Notes: generated by a model from the sequence alone, not told the origin. A stretch of DNA of 6,827 bases from JBMOGA01 sp049318625 (GCA_049318625.1 JBMOGA010000112.1:1-6827); one strand, 5' to 3'; shown: positions 1 to 6,420, counted from the stretch's first letter. Numbers and translations are program-made.

Positions 1-1
1 T

Positions 2-77
2 TGGTGGAGCCGAGGGGAATCGAACCCCTGACCTCTGCAGTGCGATTGCAGCGCTCTCCCATCTGAGCTACGGCCCC
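2..77 (-). tRNA. tRNA-Ala (anticodon CGC)
   Basis: Read on the minus strand, this 76-base stretch folds as a complete cloverleaf. The acceptor stem GGGGCCG pairs with CGGCTCC and includes the G3-U70 wobble pair that marks alanine tRNAs. The D-arm is GCTC...GAGC. The anticodon stem is CTGCA/TGCAG around the 7-base loop ATCGCAC, giving anticodon CGC, which reads GCG alanine codons. The T-arm is AGGGG-TTCGATT-CCCCT. The 3' CCA is encoded in the DNA. Nothing in the fold suggests a pseudogene. Its 3' end is at the window edge, so any terminator lies outside. Confidence 0.96.
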
Positions 78-88
78 TTGAGGTCGCG

Positions 89-118
89 CATTTAGGCGGC
101 GGGGTCCGGCTTTGTCAA
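89..118 (-). promoter_or_regulatory. Probable sigma-70 type promoter of the tRNA-Ala gene
   Basis: On the minus strand there is a perfect -35 box TTGACA (118 to 113), an 18-base spacer, and a weak -10-like TAAATG (94 to 89). Eleven bases then separate this from the tRNA 5' end. The GC-rich stretch after the -10 (GCGCGACC) resembles the discriminator of stable-RNA promoters under stringent control. The -35 match and position are seen directly; promoter function and stringent control are inferred. Confidence 0.6.
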
Positions 119-314
119 GAAATGACGTGCCGGTCCGGACCCGTCCCGGGGCTCATGTGCAGTGCGACGCCACCGCGCCCCAGACGAGCTGGCGGTTGCG
201 AACCACTCCGCGCACACCTGCCAAACCACAGCCCGCGCGCCGCGCGCCTTGCCGCCGGCGGACGGCGCAGCTACACAGCGGCAGGATCACCCCGCCGGCT
301 GGATGAATTTCCCC
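119..314. other. Non-coding spacer before yggT
   Basis: This GC-rich stretch has no protein I recognise in any frame. The open frames that cross it have no family signature, and the one leading into yggT has an N-terminal extension unlike the family. It holds a 10-base perfect palindrome GGTCCGGACC (132-141) and a GCGCGCC-rich tract around 234-248. I could not find a convincing promoter for yggT by eye. Confidence 0.5.
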
Positions 315-605
315 ATGATCGAGCTGCTGCAGTTCATTAGCTACCTCATCACGCTCTACACGTACGTGATCATCGCCGGGGTCATCCTGAGCTGGCTGAT
401 CAGCTTCAACGTGATCAACGGCTACAATCCCTTCGTGCGGTCGCTCTGGCAGGGCGTCACCGCCGTCACCGAGCCGGTGCTGGCGCCCATCCGCAGGATG
501 CTCCCGAACATGGGCGGCATCGACATCTCGCCAATCGTGCTGCTGCTCGGCTGCTCGTTCGTCCAGCTGGTTGTCCTGCCCAACATCGCCAAGCTTTTCC
601 TGTGA
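315..605 (+). CDS. yggT: YggT family integral membrane protein
   Basis: A 96-residue membrane protein of the YggT family. The family is widespread and implicated in osmotic tolerance and cell-envelope functions; its exact molecular role is not settled. Two hydrophobic segments are visible, at about residues 4-32 and 70-93. Between them is the family signature: FNVINGYNPF, then TEPVLAPIRRMLPNMGGIDISPIVLLL. The chosen ATG at 315 gives the usual short N-terminus (MIELLQFI) and has a GGATGA sequence 8 bases upstream. An in-frame ATG at 303 (adding MNFP) is also possible. The open frame extends much further upstream, but that part is arginine- and proline-rich and looks non-coding. The stop overlaps the start of the next gene by 4 bases, so the pair is probably translationally coupled. 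The yggT-yggU pairing is conserved across many proteobacteria. Confidence 0.9.
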   Translation: MIELLQFISYLITLYTYVIIAGVILSWLISFNVINGYNPFVRSLWQGVTAVTEPVLAPIRRMLPNMGGIDISPIVLLLGCSFVQLVVLPNIAKLFL

Positions 606-925
606 GCCGGGTCGCGGCGTCCGCCTTCTGGCCGGACCGCGACCACGTCCTCCTGCGCGTCCGGGCGACGCCGAAGGCCGGCAAGGATCTGGTCGAGGGC
701 CTCACCGAGACCGCGGAAGGCCCCGCCGTGAAAGTCCGGGTCCGCGCCGTGCCCGAGGATGGCGCGGCCAACGCCGCCGTCGCGACGCTGGTCGCCGGAT
801 GGCTCGATTTGCCCAAGTCCGCGGTTGCGGTGACGGCCGGGCACAAGGCGCGGGTCAAGACGCTCACCCTCGACGGCGACGCCGGCGCCCTGATGGACGA
901 CCTCGCCCGCAGGTTGGCCCCGTAG
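602..925 (+). CDS. yggU: DUF167 (YggU) family protein
   Basis: A 107-residue small soluble protein of the DUF167/YggU family, whose function is unknown. The family pattern is clear: VRATPKAGKD near residues 20-29, then a core at about 43-90 with VKVRVRAVPEDGAANAAV, a helix ending in LDLPKS, and VTAGHKARVKTLTLDG. The start is a GTG overlapping the yggT stop as GTGA. There is no clear ribosome binding site, which fits translational coupling to yggT. The length is typical for the family. A 70-base gap separates it from folD, and the three genes may form one transcript. Confidence 0.9.
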   Translation: MSRVAASAFWPDRDHVLLRVRATPKAGKDLVEGLTETAEGPAVKVRVRAVPEDGAANAAVATLVAGWLDLPKSAVAVTAGHKARVKTLTLDGDAGALMDDLARRLAP

Positions 926-995
926 ACCGGCCGGCGCTTGGCGCCACCCGCGCGCGCCGATAAACTCCACGCCGCAGCCACTCGGAGATCCGCAC

Positions 996-1877
996 ATGAC
1001 CGCCCGCATCATCGATGGAAAGGCCGTGGCCGAGGCGATCCGGCGCGAGGTCGCGGCCGGCGTCGCCGAACTCAAGCGAACCGAGGCCATCGTGCCGGGC
1101 CTGGCCGTCGTGCTGGTCGGCGAAGACCCCGCCAGCCAAGTCTACGTCCGCAACAAGGGCCGCGAGACCACCGCCGCCGGCATGCGCTCGTTCGAGCACA
1201 AGCTGCCCGCAACCGTTTCGGAACTCGCACTGCTCGAGTTGATCGGCGACCTCAACCGCGCCGACGAGGTGCACGGCATCCTGGTCCAACTGCCGCTGCC
1301 GCGTCAGATCGATCCGCGCAAGGTCATCGAGGCCATCGATCCCGCCAAGGACGTCGACGGCTTCCATCCGGTCAATGTCGGCCGCCTCGCGATCGGCGAG
1401 CCAGCCCTCGTCCCCTGCACGCCGGCCGGTAGCATCATCCTGGCCCGGTCGGCGATGCGGTCGCTGGCCGGCGCCGAGGCTGTGGTGGTCGGCCGCTCGA
1501 CGATCGTCGGCCGTCCCATGCTCCAACTCTTGCTGCAAGAGGATTGCACGGTCACCGTGGCCCATTCGAAGAGCCGCGACCTGCCGGCCATCGTCCGCCG
1601 CGCGGATCTCGTGATCGCCGCCGTCGGCCGGCCCGAAATGATCCAGGGCACCTGGCTGAAACCCGGCGCCGTGGTCATCGATGTCGGCATCAACCGCGTG
1701 CCGACCGCCGACGGCAAATCGCGACTCGTCGGCGACGTGCATTTCGACAGCGCGGTGGCCGTGGCCGGCGCCATCACGCCGGTTCCCGGCGGCGTCGGCC
1801 CGATGACCATCGCGTGCCTCTTGAAGAACACGCTGACCGCCGCCCGGGCGACCGTCAGCGGGCAGACCGCGAGCTGA
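996..1877 (+). CDS. folD: Bifunctional methylenetetrahydrofolate dehydrogenase/methenyltetrahydrofolate cyclohydrolase FolD
   Basis: A 293-residue cytosolic enzyme of one-carbon metabolism. It oxidises 5,10-methylene-THF to 5,10-methenyl-THF using NADP+, then hydrolyses this to 10-formyl-THF, which feeds purine and formyl-methionine synthesis. All expected motifs are present: YVRNKGRE with the catalytic Lys at residue 54, VQLPLP at 97-102, DVDGFHP at 119-125, PCTPAG at 140-145, the nucleotide-binding GRSTIVGRP at 166-174, VIDVGIN around 217-223, and TPVPGGVGPMT at 261-271. Length is normal. The ATG at 996 has GGAGAT six bases upstream. It lies downstream of yggT-yggU on the same strand and converges with the DUF1330 gene, leaving only 16 bases between stops. 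It appears intact. Confidence 0.98.
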   Translation: MTARIIDGKAVAEAIRREVAAGVAELKRTEAIVPGLAVVLVGEDPASQVYVRNKGRETTAAGMRSFEHKLPATVSELALLELIGDLNRADEVHGILVQLPLPRQIDPRKVIEAIDPAKDVDGFHPVNVGRLAIGEPALVPCTPAGSIILARSAMRSLAGAEAVVVGRSTIVGRPMLQLLLQEDCTVTVAHSKSRDLPAIVRRADLVIAAVGRPEMIQGTWLKPGAVVIDVGINRVPTADGKSRLVGDVHFDSAVAVAGAITPVPGGVGPMTIACLLKNTLTAARATVSGQTAS

Positions 1878-1881
1878 ACCC

Positions 1882-1895
1882 GAGCGACCCCGCTC
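1882..1895. terminator. Small hairpin between convergent folD and DUF1330
   Basis: A perfect 5-bp stem GAGCG/CGCTC with a 4-base loop ACCC sits in the 16-base gap between the two convergent stops. It overlaps the first bases of the DUF1330 stop codon. There is no T-run on either side, so this is at best a weak or bidirectional transcription-end signal. The dyad is seen directly; the terminator role is a guess. Confidence 0.25.
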
Positions 1896-2193
1896 AGCCG
1901 TCGTAACCCTCGATGATCACCACGTTGGCGACCGAGGCTTCGTTCCGCACCTTGGCGGCCGCCTGATATTCCGGAGAGTCGTGGCAGGCCTTCGCCACCG
2001 CATAGCTCTCGAACTCGATGACGACGTGACGCTGCCCCGTCCCCCACGTGCCCGCGACGATCTCGTGCTCGCCGCCGCGAACCACGAATTTGGCGCCGTA
2101 CTTGGCAAATGCCGCCGCATTCAGGCGGACATACTCCTTGTAGCGCTCAGGATCGGTCACCGTGACGTGGGCAATCCAGTATCCCTTGGCCAT
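1894..2193 (-). CDS. DUF1330 family small protein
   Basis: A 99-residue soluble protein of the DUF1330 family (dimeric alpha/beta-barrel fold, ferredoxin-like). Family hallmarks are the opening AKGYWIAHVTVTDPERYKEY, then KYGAKFVVRGGEHE at about 31-44, RHVVIEFESY at 55-64, CHDSPEYQAA at 70-79, and the terminal VVIIEGYDG. No enzymatic activity is established for the family. The ATG at 2193 is preferred over a GTG at 2208 because a strong GGAGGG lies 7 bases upstream of the ATG and the family normally begins MAKGYW. The gene is divergent from the molybdenum hydroxylase operon and convergent with folD. Shared control with the hydroxylase through the common spacer is possible but unproven. Confidence 0.93.
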   Translation of the reverse strand: MAKGYWIAHVTVTDPERYKEYVRLNAAAFAKYGAKFVVRGGEHEIVAGTWGTGQRHVVIEFESYAVAKACHDSPEYQAAAKVRNEASVANVVIIEGYDG

Positions 2194-2243
2194 CCTCGCA
2201 CCCTCCACTGCCGCCGCCTTTTTTGCGGAACGGTCATGGATCG

Positions 2244-2272
2244 AGCATAGGGTTCTTGTTGGCGCCCCACAA
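2244..2272 (-). promoter_or_regulatory. Candidate promoter for the DUF1330 gene
   Basis: On the minus strand, TTGTGG (2272 to 2267) is followed by a 17-base spacer and TATGCT (2249 to 2244). This leaves about 50 bases to the DUF1330 start codon. The matches are three of six for the -35 and four of six for the -10, so it is only a candidate. The -35 falls inside the inverted repeat at 2267-2281, which would make that repeat well placed as an operator. Confidence 0.3.
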
Positions 2273-2281
2273 CGCGTGTGG
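2267..2281. repeat. Inverted repeat CCACA-N5-TGTGG in the divergent spacer
   Basis: Perfect 5-base arms CCACA and TGTGG flank the 5-base centre ACGCG. It sits between the divergent DUF1330 and molybdenum hydroxylase genes, in a place typical for an operator. The repeat is seen directly; binding by any regulator is inference, since no regulator gene is in the window. Confidence 0.4.
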
Positions 2282-2304
2282 TTTGATGCGCCCGCTCCGA
2301 TCGC

Positions 2305-2323
2305 CCGACCCGACGTCGGTCGG
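2305..2323. repeat. Imperfect 19-base dyad upstream of the hydroxylase operon
   Basis: CCGAC (2305-2309) and GTCGG (2319-2323) flank the self-complementary CGACGTCG (2311-2318), with one unpaired C at 2310. It lies about 60 bases before the start of the FAD-subunit gene. It could be an operator or a hairpin in the mRNA leader. In GC-rich DNA such dyads also arise by chance. Confidence 0.35.
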
Positions 2324-2381
2324 CGGAAACGGCGCGCCTAGGTGGCCACGGCTCGAATGGCCGAAAGAGGGATGGAAACGC

Positions 2382-3242
2382 ATGCGATATGAGGCGCCGG
2401 AGTCGCTGGATGCGGCCGTGCGTCTGCTCGCTGGAGCCACGGGCGAAGCCCGGGTTCTGGCCGGTGGAACAGACCTGCTGGTTCAACTGAAGACCGACGT
2501 GATTGCGCCGGATCTGGTGGTCGACATCAAGCGGATCGCCGAGACGCGCACCATCACGGCGGAGGCCGGCGGCTTCCGCATCGGTGCCGCCGTCTCGGGC
2601 GCCGAACTCAAAGAGCATCCGCAGCTCAAGACGGTCTGGCCAGGCCTCATCGAGGCCGCGAACCTCATCGGCTCCACCCAGGTGCAAGGTCGCGCCACCC
2701 TCGGCGGCAACCTGTGCAACGGTTCCCCGGCCGCCGACAGCGTGCCCGCGATGATCGCTGCCGCCGCGGTGGCCACCGTGATCGGACCCAACGGCCGCCG
2801 CGACGTCAAGGTCGAGGACGTCATGATCGGCCCCCGCAAGCTTTCGCTCGGCAAGAGCGAAGTGATCGTCTCGTTCTTCCTGCCGGCGCGGCCGCCGCAT
2901 TCTGCGGACGCCTATCTCCGCTTCATTCCGCGCACCGAGATGGACATTGCCGTCGTCGGTGCCGGTGTCAGCGTCACGCTGGATGATGCCGGCATTTGCC
3001 GGGCGGCTCGCGTTGCCCTCGGCGCCGTGGCCGAGCGCCCGCTCCTGGTCGCAGAGGCCGCCGCCGCCCTGGTCGGCCAGCCGGAAAACGACGCCGCGCT
3101 CGCCAAGCTCGAAGCCGCCGCCAGTGCTGCCTGCCGGCCCATCGACGACAAGCGCGGCACCAAGGAGTTCCGCATCAAGGTCGCCGGCGTGATCGCCCGG
3201 CGCACTGCCGAAATCGCATTCGCCCGCGCGAGGACCCGCTGA
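2382..3242 (+). CDS. Molybdenum hydroxylase FAD-binding subunit (CoxM/XdhB-like)
   Basis: A 286-residue medium subunit of a xanthine dehydrogenase/CO dehydrogenase family enzyme. It binds FAD and takes electrons from the iron-sulfur subunit. The two FAD-binding signatures are present: VLAGGTDLLVQ at about 25-35 and TLGGNLCNGSPAADSVP at 106-122. The segment IPRTEMDIAVVGAGVSV at about 182-198 matches the start of the C-terminal CO-dehydrogenase flavoprotein domain. Length is typical. The open frame extends upstream to 2223, but the ATG at 2382 gives the family's normal start (MRYEAPESLDAAVRLL). An AGAGGGA lies 9 bases upstream of it. The stop shares one base with the next start (TGATG). It is the first gene of an M-S-L operon, the order also seen in the classic coxMSL genes. 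Calling it CoxM proper would imply CO oxidation, which the large subunit does not support. Confidence 0.94.
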   Translation: MRYEAPESLDAAVRLLAGATGEARVLAGGTDLLVQLKTDVIAPDLVVDIKRIAETRTITAEAGGFRIGAAVSGAELKEHPQLKTVWPGLIEAANLIGSTQVQGRATLGGNLCNGSPAADSVPAMIAAAAVATVIGPNGRRDVKVEDVMIGPRKLSLGKSEVIVSFFLPARPPHSADAYLRFIPRTEMDIAVVGAGVSVTLDDAGICRAARVALGAVAERPLLVAEAAAALVGQPENDAALAKLEAAASAACRPIDDKRGTKEFRIKVAGVIARRTAEIAFARARTR

Positions 3243-3730
3243 TGGCCAAGCAGCACATAACGTTCACCGTCAATAACGATCCGGTCGAGGTGCTGGTCGC
3301 CCCGACACAGACGCTGCTCGACGTTCTCCGCGACGAGCTCGACCTGACCGGCACCAAGGAAGGCTGCGGCACCGGCGATTGCGGCGCCTGCTCGGTCATG
3401 CTCGACGGGCGCCTCGTGTGCTCCTGTCTCGTGCTCGGTGTCGAGGCGGCCGGCCACAAGGTCGAAACGATCGAGGGCATGGCGCAGGGCGACGAGCTGC
3501 ACGCGTTGCAGCGCAAGTTTCTCGAGCACGCTGCCCTGCAGTGCGGGATCTGTACCCCCGGCTTCCTGATCGCGGCCAAGGCCCTCCTGGAGAAGAACCC
3601 CGATCCGACCGAGACCGAGGTTCGCTACTGGCTGGCCGGGAACCTTTGCCGCTGCACCGGTTACGACAAGATCGTCCGCGCCGTGATGGATGCGGCCGCC
3701 GAAATGCGCCACGCCACGGCTTCGGCCTGA
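3242..3730 (+). CDS. Molybdenum hydroxylase 2Fe-2S subunit (CoxS/XdhA-like)
   Basis: A 162-residue small subunit carrying two [2Fe-2S] clusters that pass electrons from the Mo centre to FAD. The N-terminal plant-type ferredoxin domain has C42, C47, C50 and C62 in GCGTGDCGAC...SC. The C-terminal helical domain has QCGICTPG (C101, C104) and LCRCTGY (C136, C138). Gln100 is the residue that usually contacts the pterin cofactor in this family. An extra cysteine at 60 is not needed for the cluster. The ATG overlaps the preceding stop by one base and has GAGGA seven bases upstream, indicating tight coupling. A 26-base gap follows before the large subunit. All cluster ligands are intact. Confidence 0.96.
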   Translation: MAKQHITFTVNNDPVEVLVAPTQTLLDVLRDELDLTGTKEGCGTGDCGACSVMLDGRLVCSCLVLGVEAAGHKVETIEGMAQGDELHALQRKFLEHAALQCGICTPGFLIAAKALLEKNPDPTETEVRYWLAGNLCRCTGYDKIVRAVMDAAAEMRHATASA

Positions 3731-3756
3731 CTGAACAAGGATCGAGGATAACGCAC

Positions 3757-6069
3757 ATGCAGGAAAAGGTTCGCGATCTGCCCCGCGAGGCCGACTACCG
3801 CGTGATCGGCACGCGACCCGTGCGCCCGGATGGCGTCGACAAGGTCACCGGCCGCGCCCGTTTCGGGGCCGACATGAACATGCCGGGCCAGCTCGTCGGC
3901 AAGCTCTTGCGCTCACCGCACGTCCACGCCCGGCTCGTCAAGATCGACACCACACGCGCGGCGGCACTGCCGGGCGTGAAGGCCATCGTCACCCGCGACG
4001 ACTTTGTCGATCAGGCCTCTGAGTTCGTGCCGGCGGGCGAGATGCTCATCAACTACCGGGACGTGGTGCGCAACGTGATGGCGCGCGAGAAGGTGCTCTA
4101 CGAGGGCCACCCCGTGGCCGCCGTCGCCGCCACCAGCGCCGAAATCGCCAAAGCGGCCCTCAAACTCATCGACGTCACCTACGAGGTGCTGCCGCACGTC
4201 ATCGACGTCGAGGAAGCGATGCAGGCCGGCGCGCCGCTGCTGCACGAGGACATGATCACCCAGGGTGTCACGCCAGCGCCCACCGCTGCGTCCAACATCG
4301 CCAAGCAAGTGGAATTCGTGCTCGGCGACTCGGCGCGTGGCTTCAACGAAGCCGACGTGATCGTCGAGCGCAGCTACGACACCGCACCCGTCCACCAGGG
4401 CTACATCGAGCCGCATGCCGTCGTCGCCAACATGGCGCAGGATGGTCAGGCGGAGATGTGGGTTTCGACCCAGGGCCACTGGATCGTGCGCGCACACTGC
4501 GCCCGCCTCCTCGGGATGGACGTCAACAATCTCCGTGTCACCGCCTCCGAGATCGGTGGCGGCTTCGGCGGCAAGACGGTCGTCTATCTGGAACCGGTCG
4601 CGCTCGCCCTGTCGAAGAAGGCACAGCGGCCTGTGAAGATGGTGATGAGCCGCGAGGACGTCTTCCGCGGCACCGGTCCGACATCGGGCGCCAAGATCTG
4701 GGTGAAACTCGGCGCCAAGCGCGATGGCCGCATCGTCGCCGCCGAGGCCGTCCTCAAGTACCAAGCCGGCGCGTTCCAGGGCTCGCCGGTCGGTCCCGGC
4801 TGCATGTGCGCCTTCGCTCCCTACGACATCGCCAACGTCAAGGTCGTCGGCTACGACGTCGTCAGCAACCGCCCGAAAGTCGCGGCCTACCGCGCGCCGG
4901 GCGGTCCGATCTCGGGCTATGCGGTCGAAAGCACGGTCGACGAGATGGCCCGCGCCCTCGGCCTCGACCCGATCGACTTCCGGCTGAAGAATGCCGCCCG
5001 CGAAGGCACCAAGGCCGCCTACGGACCCAAGTTCGGGCCGGTGGGCCTCGTCGCCTGCCTCGAGGCCGCGAAGTCGCATCCGCATTGGACGGCACCGCTC
5101 GGCAAGAACCAGGGCCGCGGCATCGCCGCCGGCTTCTGGTTCAACATCGGCGGCGAGACGACCGTGTCGCTCGCGCTCAACGAGGACGGCTCGCTGACCC
5201 TGCTCGCCGGCACGCCCGACATCGGTGGCCTGCGCGCCTCTCTGTGCATGATGACCGCGGAGGAACTCGGAATCGGGACGGACAAGATCCGCGCCCTGAT
5301 CGCCGATACGTCCATGCTGGGCTACAACTTCCTGACCGGCGGCAGCCGCTCGACCTTCTCGAGTGGCATGGCGGCGGTCGAGGCGTCGCGCAGCGTCATC
5401 AAGCAGGCCTGCGCCCGCGCCGCCAAGATCTGGGAGCTGCCGGTCGACGCCGTCGCTTACGAGAACGGCGAGGTCAAGCCCGCCGGAGAGAACGCCGGCA
5501 AGCACCCACCCATGTCGCTGCGTGACGTGGCCAAGATCGCGGGCAAGACCGGCGGTCCGATCGTCGGCACGGCTGCCATCAATGCGCACGGGGCCGCGCC
5601 GAGCTTCGGCGTGCAGATCGCCGACGTCGAGGTCGACCCGCAAACGGGCCGCGCCTCGATCACCCGCTACACCGTGCTCCAGGATGCCGGTCGCGCCATC
5701 CACCCCGCCTACGTCGAGGGTCAGTTCCAGGGCGGTGCCGTCCAGGGCATCGGCTGGGCGCTGAACGAGGAGTACATCTACGGCGCCGACGGCAAGCTGC
5801 AGAACGCCGGCTTCCTCGACTATCGCATCCCGGTCGCCTCCGACCTGCCGATGATCGACACCGTCATCGTCGAGGTGCCGAACCCGCGGCACCCCTACGG
5901 CGTGCGCGGCATCGGTGAGACGCCGATCGTGCCGCCCATGGCCGCGATCGCCAACGCGGTGCGGGACGCGACCGGTCTGCGCTTCACGACCCTGCCGATG
6001 TCGCCACCGCGCGTGCTGGCGGCGCTCGATCGGGCACGCGCATCGGGTGACAAGAGCCTGAAGATCTGA
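3757..6069 (+). CDS. Molybdenum hydroxylase large subunit, molybdopterin-binding (xanthine dehydrogenase family)
   Basis: A 770-residue catalytic subunit that binds the molybdopterin cofactor and oxidises a substrate by hydroxylation with water. An N-terminal a/b-hammerhead domain (about 25-155, from DKVTGRARFGADM) is followed by the Mo-binding domains. Visible motifs are EPH at 218-220, STQGHW around Gln239, IGGGFGGK at 266-273, the active-site loop AAYRAPGGP at 376-384, DIGG near 488-491, TGGSR at 527-531, the QFQGGAVQGIG cofactor loop at 656-666, and GVRGIGETP with the expected catalytic Glu at 721. The loop lacks the Cys of form I CO dehydrogenase (AYXCSFR) and is not the form II AYRGAGR, so CO is unlikely as substrate. 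The substrate is unknown; N-heterocycles, aldehydes or aromatic compounds are family possibilities. There is no signal peptide, so it is probably cytoplasmic. The ATG at 3757 has GAGGA eight bases upstream. The longer upstream open frame overlaps the S subunit and is not coding. The gene looks intact. Confidence 0.95.
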   Translation: MQEKVRDLPREADYRVIGTRPVRPDGVDKVTGRARFGADMNMPGQLVGKLLRSPHVHARLVKIDTTRAAALPGVKAIVTRDDFVDQASEFVPAGEMLINYRDVVRNVMAREKVLYEGHPVAAVAATSAEIAKAALKLIDVTYEVLPHVIDVEEAMQAGAPLLHEDMITQGVTPAPTAASNIAKQVEFVLGDSARGFNEADVIVERSYDTAPVHQGYIEPHAVVANMAQDGQAEMWVSTQGHWIVRAHCARLLGMDVNNLRVTASEIGGGFGGKTVVYLEPVALALSKKAQRPVKMVMSREDVFRGTGPTSGAKIWVKLGAKRDGRIVAAEAVLKYQAGAFQGSPVGPGCMCAFAPYDIANVKVVGYDVVSNRPKVAAYRAPGGPISGYAVESTVDEMARALGLDPIDFRLKNAAREGTKAAYGPKFGPVGLVACLEAAKSHPHWTAPLGKNQGRGIAAGFWFNIGGETTVSLALNEDGSLTLLAGTPDIGGLRASLCMMTAEELGIGTDKIRALIADTSMLGYNFLTGGSRSTFSSGMAAVEASRSVIKQACARAAKIWELPVDAVAYENGEVKPAGENAGKHPPMSLRDVAKIAGKTGGPIVGTAAINAHGAAPSFGVQIADVEVDPQTGRASITRYTVLQDAGRAIHPAYVEGQFQGGAVQGIGWALNEEYIYGADGKLQNAGFLDYRIPVASDLPMIDTVIVEVPNPRHPYGVRGIGETPIVPPMAAIANAVRDATGLRFTTLPMSPPRVLAALDRARASGDKSLKI

Positions 6070-6085
6070 CGTCACACGACGCGGC

Positions 6086-6110
6086 GCGCCCGGAGCCGAC
6101 CACCGGGCGC
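6086..6110 (+). terminator. Strong GC hairpin after the large-subunit gene
   Basis: A perfect 8-bp all-GC stem GCGCCCGG/CCGGGCGC with a 9-base loop begins 16 bases after the large-subunit stop. A smaller 4-bp hairpin CGTC-ACAC-GACG (6070-6081) sits directly before it. There is no T-run, so it is not a classic intrinsic terminator. It may end or attenuate transcription, or protect the 3' end of the M-S-L mRNA and lower expression of the downstream gene. Confidence 0.4.
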
Positions 6111-6163
6111 ACCGCTCTCCACCCCGGCACCCGCCGACACCGGCACGACCCCCAGGACCGGCG

Positions 6164-6409
6164 ATGGCCCACGTCACATTGATCGGCAATCTGGCGCAGT
6201 TCACCGGCGGCGTAACCGCCGTCGATGTCAGCGCGCGCTCGATCAACCAGCTGTTCCGAGAGCTGTCCGAGCGGTTCCCCGCCCTCGCCCCGCACCTGCA
6301 GGACGGCTTGGCCGTGGCCATCGACGGCCAGATCTACCAGGACGACCTGCTGACCGAGATCGCACCGGACAGCGAGGTGCACATCCTCCCGCAGATCGCC
6401 GGCGGCTGA
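6164..6409 (+). CDS. MoaD/ThiS family sulfur-carrier-like protein
   Basis: An 81-residue beta-grasp protein related to MoaD and ThiS. These proteins carry sulfur as a C-terminal thiocarboxylate, for molybdopterin and thiamine thiazole synthesis respectively. Supporting features are the N-terminal strand HVTLIGNLAQFTGG, a helix SINQLFRELSERFPAL at about 26-41, the strand VAIDGQIYQDD at 51-61, and the ending EVHILPQIAGG with the terminal Gly-Gly needed for adenylation and thiocarboxylation. An AGGA lies 6 bases before the ATG at 6164. It follows the Mo hydroxylase large subunit by 94 bases on the same strand. A role in the hydroxylase's Mo cofactor supply is therefore plausible. It could instead be a carrier for another sulfur transfer, or a general MoaD. 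No MoaE, MoeB or ThiF partner is in the window. Confidence 0.88.
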   Translation: MAHVTLIGNLAQFTGGVTAVDVSARSINQLFRELSERFPALAPHLQDGLAVAIDGQIYQDDLLTEIAPDSEVHILPQIAGG

Positions 6410-6420
6410 TCCGCCGCGCG

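Noticed and set aside
234..262. GCGCGCC-rich tract upstream of yggT as a regulatory repeat
   Set aside because: It is low-complexity GC sequence with no defined repeat unit or symmetrical structure beyond what base composition gives.
2283..2311. Possible plus-strand promoter for the hydroxylase operon starting with TTGATG at 2283
   Set aside because: No acceptable -10 sequence occurs at 16-18 bases spacing (CGACCC and neighbours), so I do not call it.
2223..2381. N-terminal extension of the FAD-subunit frame
   Set aside because: The family starts at the MRYEAPESL-type N-terminus; the upstream residues are not conserved-looking and lie in the divergent regulatory spacer.
3379..3756. N-terminal extension of the large-subunit frame
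   Set aside because: It overlaps the intact 2Fe-2S subunit gene and is arginine-rich without domain similarity. The ATG at 3757 has a good ribosome binding site and the normal family N-terminus.
4458..5525. 355-codon plus-strand open frame inside the large-subunit gene
   Set aside because: It is an out-of-frame shadow, extremely arginine-rich, with no family features; the true frame carries all Mo hydroxylase motifs.
3757..6069. Annotation as carbon monoxide dehydrogenase CoxL
   Set aside because: The active-site loop AAYRAPGGP lacks the cysteine of form I enzymes and does not match the form II loop, and no cox accessory genes are present in the window.
3913..6321. Very long minus-strand open frame (802 codons) opposite the large subunit
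   Set aside because: It is antisense to a clearly coding gene. Its translation is rich in His, Asp, Gly and Arg with no domain, as expected for the antisense of GC-rich coding DNA.
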